Both the position numbers and the translations under genes were made by a program. DNA of 9,014 nucleotides from Actinomycetota bacterium. Its GTDB lineage: Bacteria; Actinomycetota; Actinomycetes; Nanopelagicales; Nanopelagicaceae. The stretch is taken from positions 1 to 9,014 of the forward strand of contig WLNK01000038.1 of NCBI GenBank assembly GCA_009699795.1, read 5' to 3'. The notes beneath the pieces are model-generated. The model ran no database searches, was not told the DNA's origin, and worked only from the letters and a program-made list of their open reading frames with translations. Shown here piece after piece: positions 5,924 to 9,014 of this stretch. The number at the start of each line of letters is the position of its first letter. Within the stretch, counting starts at the first letter, position 1.

Positions 5924-5929
5924 CTGCCT

Positions 5930-6985
5930 ATGAAGAAAACTTCGTTTCTGCCTGCAGTTTCACTCGCAGTTTTGTCACTCGTATTTTCAACAGTTTCACC
6001 ATCATACGGTGGTGACGAAAATTCACGCGGCAGTGAGAAAAATAAATCCTCTGAACTTGCATCAACTTATGATTCAAAGTACTGGGGGACACCGTCGAGA
6101 GATATTACAAATAGCGACGATCAATCTGAATATGATCGAAACCAAATTGCAATTCCAGGAATTGAAGTAGCGAGTTCAGAAGTTTTCTCCGTCTTTCCAG
6201 GACGTAAGGCTTCAAACGCTGCAGCGGTGGTTGCCGGAAGCGGAGATTTGAAGGATCATGGCGGCACAGTCCTAAGTGAAATACATATCTATCCAATTTT
6301 TTGGGGACCCGCAACAACACTTACCCCTGCATACACCGGAGCCATAACAAACTTCTTCAGCGCTATTCAGTGTGGAGGAACCGCTCCGGCATGTATCGGC
6401 CAATCAGATTTGGTGAAGCAGTATTTTCGAGGTGCGAGTTCAAATTCGCCAATCATCAAATATGTGAAGTCCTACACGGACACCACCAATCCACCTGTGT
6501 CTTCACCGTCGACTGCATCAATTGTTGCTGAAGCGGCAAAAGTTGTTAAGGCTGCGGCCGGTGATGTACTTGATACAAAAGGCCTTTATCTAGTATTTAC
6601 GAGCAATTATCCATCTCGAGTTAAATTTTGTGGTTGGCATAGCGCCGGTAGTTATCAACCAGTCCGAACTACACCTGCAACGTGGTTCACAGTTTCTTAT
6701 ATGCCATATCTTGGAGGCACTCCTGGTTGCAGTGCAAGTTATCTTCCAAGATTCAACGGCTTCGTAAATGGTCAAGCAGTTCACTCGGTTATTAACGTCG
6801 CAACTCATGAACTTTTCGAAACGATGTCTGATTCAGTGATTTCAAACAGATCCGCGTGGTTTGACGCAGCAGGATTCGAAAATGGGGATAAGTGCGCTTG
6901 GAACTTTGGCTCGACAATGGCTGGCTATCGCGTGCAATCTGAATACAGCAATTTCCATAAGGGTTGTCCAGATCTAACTTCCTAA
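5930..6985 (+). CDS. Secreted putative metalloprotease, EXORDIUM/PHI-1-like (HELFE motif)
   Basis: A 351-aa exported protein. Residues 1-27 form a signal peptide (MKKTSFLPAVSLAVLSLVFS..., Ala/Ser/Gly region before GDEN). A Ser/Asp/Asn-rich propeptide-like stretch runs to about 110. The core then starts with GGTVLSEIHIYPIFWG, which resembles the start of the EXORDIUM/phosphate-induced protein 1 domain. FCGWHSAG follows at 233-240. The key motif is THELFETMSD (292-301): His293 and Glu294 with Glu297 form an HExxE pattern. WFDAAGFENGDKCAW follows, where Glu317 and Asp320 could complete a metal site. Six Cys (148, 155, 234, 267, 322, 346) could make three disulfides, as expected outside the cell. 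Plant and bacterial relatives carry a HELxE motif at this place; their activity is poorly known. The gene stands alone, divergent from the stator-like pair, with its own leaderless-type promoter. Confidence 0.7.
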   Translation: MKKTSFLPAVSLAVLSLVFSTVSPSYGGDENSRGSEKNKSSELASTYDSKYWGTPSRDITNSDDQSEYDRNQIAIPGIEVASSEVFSVFPGRKASNAAAVVAGSGDLKDHGGTVLSEIHIYPIFWGPATTLTPAYTGAITNFFSAIQCGGTAPACIGQSDLVKQYFRGASSNSPIIKYVKSYTDTTNPPVSSPSTASIVAEAAKVVKAAAGDVLDTKGLYLVFTSNYPSRVKFCGWHSAGSYQPVRTTPATWFTVSYMPYLGGTPGCSASYLPRFNGFVNGQAVHSVINVATHELFETMSDSVISNRSAWFDAAGFENGDKCAWNFGSTMAGYRVQSEYSNFHKGCPDLTS

Positions 6986-7070
6986 TCCATCTCGCGGTGT
7001 TGCCTCTGGGAAATTTCACTCAGCCATCTCAAGATTTACTCACCAACCCAATTAATCCAAATAACCAAAG

Positions 7071-7076
7071 TACGAT
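7071..7076 (+). promoter_or_regulatory. Candidate -10 box for leaderless transcription of the SOUL gene
   Basis: TACGAT ends exactly 6 nt before ATG 7083 and no Shine-Dalgarno is present. The preceding 97-bp gap contains no recognisable -35 or terminator hairpin. Confidence 0.5.
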
Positions 7077-7082
7077 GTAAAC

Positions 7083-7616
7083 ATGACCGCGCGCCAAGAA
7101 TTCAAAACCCTTCAGACTTATGACGGCTTTGAGGTGCGCGAATACATTCCCTGCGTACTCGCCGAAGTAAGAGTTGCGGCAAAGTATTCAACGGCGGCAA
7201 GTAACGCTTTCGGTTCTCTCTTTAATTACATCTCAAAGGGCAATAGCGACTCCGCAAAGATCGCAATGACTGCCCCTGTTATCGCCGCGCAAAAAACCGA
7301 AACCAAAAAAGATGAATGGTATGTCTCATTCGTTATGCCATCTGGCAGCAAGTTTGGCCATCTGCCACATCCCAATGACTCACAAGTTAAGTTGCGCGAA
7401 TTAGATGCCGAGATTTGCGTTGCATCATCATTTCGCGGCCGCGCAACCGAAGAGCTATCCGAGCAGAAAATTTTCGAACTCCGCGCCGCCGCAGCCAAAG
7501 CAAATATTTCCCTCTCATCCGAGACAAGAATCTGCCGCTTTGATCCGCCATTTAAACCCGGCTTCATGCACTACAACGAAATAGTTATCCCTGCGTATCT
7601 ACCCGCAAGTAATTAA
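7083..7616 (+). CDS. SOUL-family heme-binding protein
   Basis: A 177-aa soluble protein without a signal peptide, covering the whole usual SOUL/HBP domain. Characteristic blocks appear in order: YDGFEVREY (13-21) at the first strand, the signature KIAMTAPV (59-66), WYVSFVMPS (79-87), LPHPNDSQVKLREL (94-107), FRGRATEE (117-124) and the C-terminal DPPFKPGFMHYNEIVIP (154-170). SOUL proteins bind heme or other tetrapyrroles with modest affinity. The bacterial role is mostly undefined, with heme storage, trafficking or buffering commonly suggested. The gene is preceded by a leaderless-type promoter and separated by 63 nt from the amidohydrolase, which has its own promoter, so it is probably a single-gene unit. 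Codons are visibly richer in C-ending forms than in the genes of the first 4.5 kb. Confidence 0.9.
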   Translation: MTARQEFKTLQTYDGFEVREYIPCVLAEVRVAAKYSTAASNAFGSLFNYISKGNSDSAKIAMTAPVIAAQKTETKKDEWYVSFVMPSGSKFGHLPHPNDSQVKLRELDAEICVASSFRGRATEELSEQKIFELRAAAAKANISLSSETRICRFDPPFKPGFMHYNEIVIPAYLPASN

Positions 7617-7667
7617 ATACCCCCAAATTCCTCACCTCTACTTCGCACTTTTCTCGCCCGTTCTTGC

Positions 7668-7673
7668 TACCTT
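7668..7673 (+). promoter_or_regulatory. Candidate -10 box for leaderless transcription of the amidohydrolase gene
   Basis: TACCTT ends exactly 6 nt before ATG 7680 with no Shine-Dalgarno between. The upstream 40 nt are pyrimidine-rich and show no clear -35. Confidence 0.5.
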
Positions 7674-7679
7674 TTAAAG

Positions 7680-8606
7680 ATGCAACCGACTGTAAAACTC
7701 TCGAGAGACCAACATATTTGGGCATACAACGCCGATATGAAACCCGTTGTCTCAGTACAACCTGGCACCGTTATCGAAATCGAAACCTGGGATTGCTTCA
7801 CCGGCCAAGTTCAAAAAGAATCTGACACACTCTTAACTCTCGACATGTCGCGCATTAATAGCGCAACTGGCCCCATCGAAGTTGTTGGCGCCGAACCCGG
7901 TGACTCACTTTCTGTAACTCTCGTTGACATTAAGCCCGGCCCACAAGGTGCAGGAATGGTTATTCCGCAATGGGGACAGTTGATTGACAAAGCACAATCA
8001 CCACAAACACGAATCTTTAAAGTTAAAGATGGCACCATCACGATGGAATCAAATGGCGTGACATTTCCTTCGCGCCCAATGTTTGGCGTTATCGGTGTTG
8101 CACCAGCTTCCGGTGAAATCGGAACATTCTTCGCCGATCGCCACGGCGGAAATATGGACGATCACCTCAATGGAATCGGCGCCACAGTTCACCTTCCTGT
8201 TTTCCAACCAGGTGCGCAACTTGCAATCGGTGACATGCACGCATCAATGGGCGATGGAGAAATTTCTGGAACCGGCGTTGAAATCGGTGGCACAGGAATT
8301 ATCAAAGTCGACCTCATTAAAGGTAACTCTGCCGGCTGGCCTGTGACAGAGCTAAAAGATTCCTGGGTAACTCACGGCACCGCAAGCAATATTCAAGACG
8401 CACTAAAGCACGCATGTGATGAAGCAGCCAAACTTCTTGTCGATGAATGGGGCTTCACTATCGAAGACGCGTTCATCTTCCTCTCAGTTGCAGGCGATCT
8501 TGGAATCGCACAGAACTGCCACCCAATGCCAGATGGTTTTGCGGTTGCAAAGATGCGCGTCCCAAAAATCTCACGCGCACCACATCCTTTTAAAGTCCAG
8601 AAATAA
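7680..8606 (+). CDS. Acetamidase/formamidase family amidohydrolase
   Basis: A 308-aa cytoplasmic enzyme of the FmdA/AmdA family, which hydrolyses short-chain amides such as formamide or acetamide to the acid and ammonia. Family blocks in order: LTLDMSRINSATGPIEVVGA (52-71), the glycine/proline region KPGPQGAGMVIPQWG (85-99), FGVIGVAPASGE (135-146), HGGNMDDH (155-162), and the strongly conserved IGDMHASMGDGEISGTGVE (183-201) with His187, Asp192 and Glu194 as likely metal or catalytic-site residues. The C-terminal FLSVAGDLGIAQNCHPMPDG (267-286) contains the conserved Cys280. The length matches the usual 300-400 aa of the family and nothing looks broken. Substrate cannot be told from the sequence; acetamide, formamide or another small amide are all possible. 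A permease gene follows 73 nt downstream, suggesting import and hydrolysis of an organic nitrogen source. Confidence 0.9.
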   Translation: MQPTVKLSRDQHIWAYNADMKPVVSVQPGTVIEIETWDCFTGQVQKESDTLLTLDMSRINSATGPIEVVGAEPGDSLSVTLVDIKPGPQGAGMVIPQWGQLIDKAQSPQTRIFKVKDGTITMESNGVTFPSRPMFGVIGVAPASGEIGTFFADRHGGNMDDHLNGIGATVHLPVFQPGAQLAIGDMHASMGDGEISGTGVEIGGTGIIKVDLIKGNSAGWPVTELKDSWVTHGTASNIQDALKHACDEAAKLLVDEWGFTIEDAFIFLSVAGDLGIAQNCHPMPDGFAVAKMRVPKISRAPHPFKVQK

Positions 8607-8668
8607 AGCGTCCCCACACAACTAAATAAGAACGACAAAGCACGAACTAAGCAAGAAAAAACGGAAAC

Positions 8669-8672
8669 GGAG
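8669..8672 (+). promoter_or_regulatory. Shine-Dalgarno site deciding the GTG start of the permease
   Basis: GGAG lies 7 nt before GTG 8680. An in-frame TAA (8677-8679) sits directly before the GTG, so no longer start is possible. Confidence 0.7.
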
Positions 8673-8679
8673 AAAATAA

Positions 8680-9014
8680 GTGGCACAACTAGAAAAGAAC
8701 GCAGTTGGTTTACGCGAAGTCGTATTCCAATCAATCTGTTCGATGGCCCCTGGCGCAGCAATCGCTGCATCGATTCCCTTCGGGTCACCGCTTGCAGGAG
8801 GAGCGCTGCCACTAGCAGTTGTTTTCGCCTTCATCGGTATCTTCTTCACCGCATCAAGCATCGGTCAGCTTGCAGCACACATTCCATCAGCAGGTTCGGT
8901 TGCAACATATAGCGCCGTCGGACTTCGCCCATGGGTTGGCTTCCTTGTTGGTTGGGCATATGCAGCGGTTGAAATTTTGATCGTTCCTCTTGTAATGCTT
9001 CAGCTTGGTTTCAC
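8680..9014 (+). CDS. APC-family amino acid/amine permease, N-terminal part (3' partial)
   Basis: The frame runs from GTG 8680 to the window end, giving 111 residues, so only the first quarter or so of a usual 450-500 aa transporter is visible. After a short cytoplasmic N-terminus (AQLEKNAVGLREVVFQ) comes the broken TM1 with SMAPGAAIAASIPFG, corresponding to the small-residue unwound substrate-binding segment of APC transporters. TM2 is at about 43-66. IPSAGSVATYSAVGLRPWVGFLVGW (68-92, in pieces) is the classic loop and TM3 entry in which a PxxGGxYxY-like motif is expected; here it reads PSAGSVATY. TM3 continues to the edge. The start has a good Shine-Dalgarno. The substrate is unknown; the amidohydrolase upstream makes a small amide, amine or amino acid plausible. 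It may be cotranscribed with that gene or use its own promoter in the 73-nt AT-rich gap, where no clear box was seen. Confidence 0.85.
   Translation, partial: MAQLEKNAVGLREVVFQSICSMAPGAAIAASIPFGSPLAGGALPLAVVFAFIGIFFTASSIGQLAAHIPSAGSVATYSAVGLRPWVGFLVGWAYAAVEILIVPLVMLQLGF

Noticed and set aside
7434..7443. Ten-base GC palindrome inside the SOUL gene, and a similar palindrome at 5271-5280
   Set aside because: Single perfect palindromes of this length inside coding sequence are expected by chance and have no partner sites in the window.
7226..7567. Minus-strand open frame opposite the SOUL gene
   Set aside because: The forward frame has all SOUL family blocks; the reverse frame shows nothing recognisable.
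8393..8812. Minus-strand open frame spanning the gap between amidohydrolase and permease
   Set aside because: It overlaps both well-supported forward genes and its translation is low-complexity without domain signs.

Overview
The window looks like a chromosomal segment of an actinobacterium with moderate to low GC. It is most reminiscent of the streamlined freshwater actinobacteria (Nanopelagicales/acI-type), but that placement is inference from style, not from a marker gene. Clues are the AT-leaning codon use, dense packing with overlapping genes, an ER/SipW-type (Ser-His) signal peptidase, and several genes that appear to be transcribed without a leader from a TANNNT box 6-7 nt upstream of the ATG.

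Region 1 (1-4516, + strand) reads as one locus for secreted or surface proteins. In order it holds: the 3' part of a secreted beta-rich protein; a SipW-type signal peptidase; a large polytopic membrane protein with a signal peptide and an extracytoplasmic N-terminal domain; a secreted protein with a Gly-X-Y collagen-like stalk and a C-terminal domain resembling the first protein; a cytoplasmic-looking protein with a Lys/Ala/Pro tail; and a short membrane-anchored protein that looks like a signal-peptidase fold without its catalytic residues. The first five genes overlap or lie within about 42 nt of each other and the later ones carry Shine-Dalgarno sites. The last gene seems to have its own leaderless promoter overlapping the preceding stop codon. 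A working model is that the peptidase matures the two secreted proteins for a surface fibre or coat, with the membrane protein and the peptidase-like protein as assembly factors.

Region 2 (4520-5769, - strand) converges on region 1 with only 3 nt between stop codons. It is a translationally coupled pair: a two-TM protein with a C-terminal helical/coiled-coil tail, then a MotB/ZorB-like protein with a YAD transmembrane motif and a weak OmpA-like C-terminus. It may be a very small ion-driven stator-like complex of unknown task.

Region 3 (5770-9014, + strand) starts with a 160-bp divergent promoter region. It then carries a secreted putative metalloprotease (HELFE motif, EXORDIUM/PHI-1-like), a SOUL-family heme-binding protein, an acetamidase/formamidase-family amidohydrolase, and the 5' part of an APC-family amino acid/amine permease cut by the window edge. 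The first three each have a TANNNT box exactly 6 nt before the ATG. The permease instead has a GTG start with a Shine-Dalgarno site. Amidase plus permease suggests uptake and hydrolysis of small organic nitrogen compounds.

No rRNA, tRNA, CRISPR array, insertion sequence or convincing intrinsic terminator was seen. There is no gene-free stretch above 300 bases.
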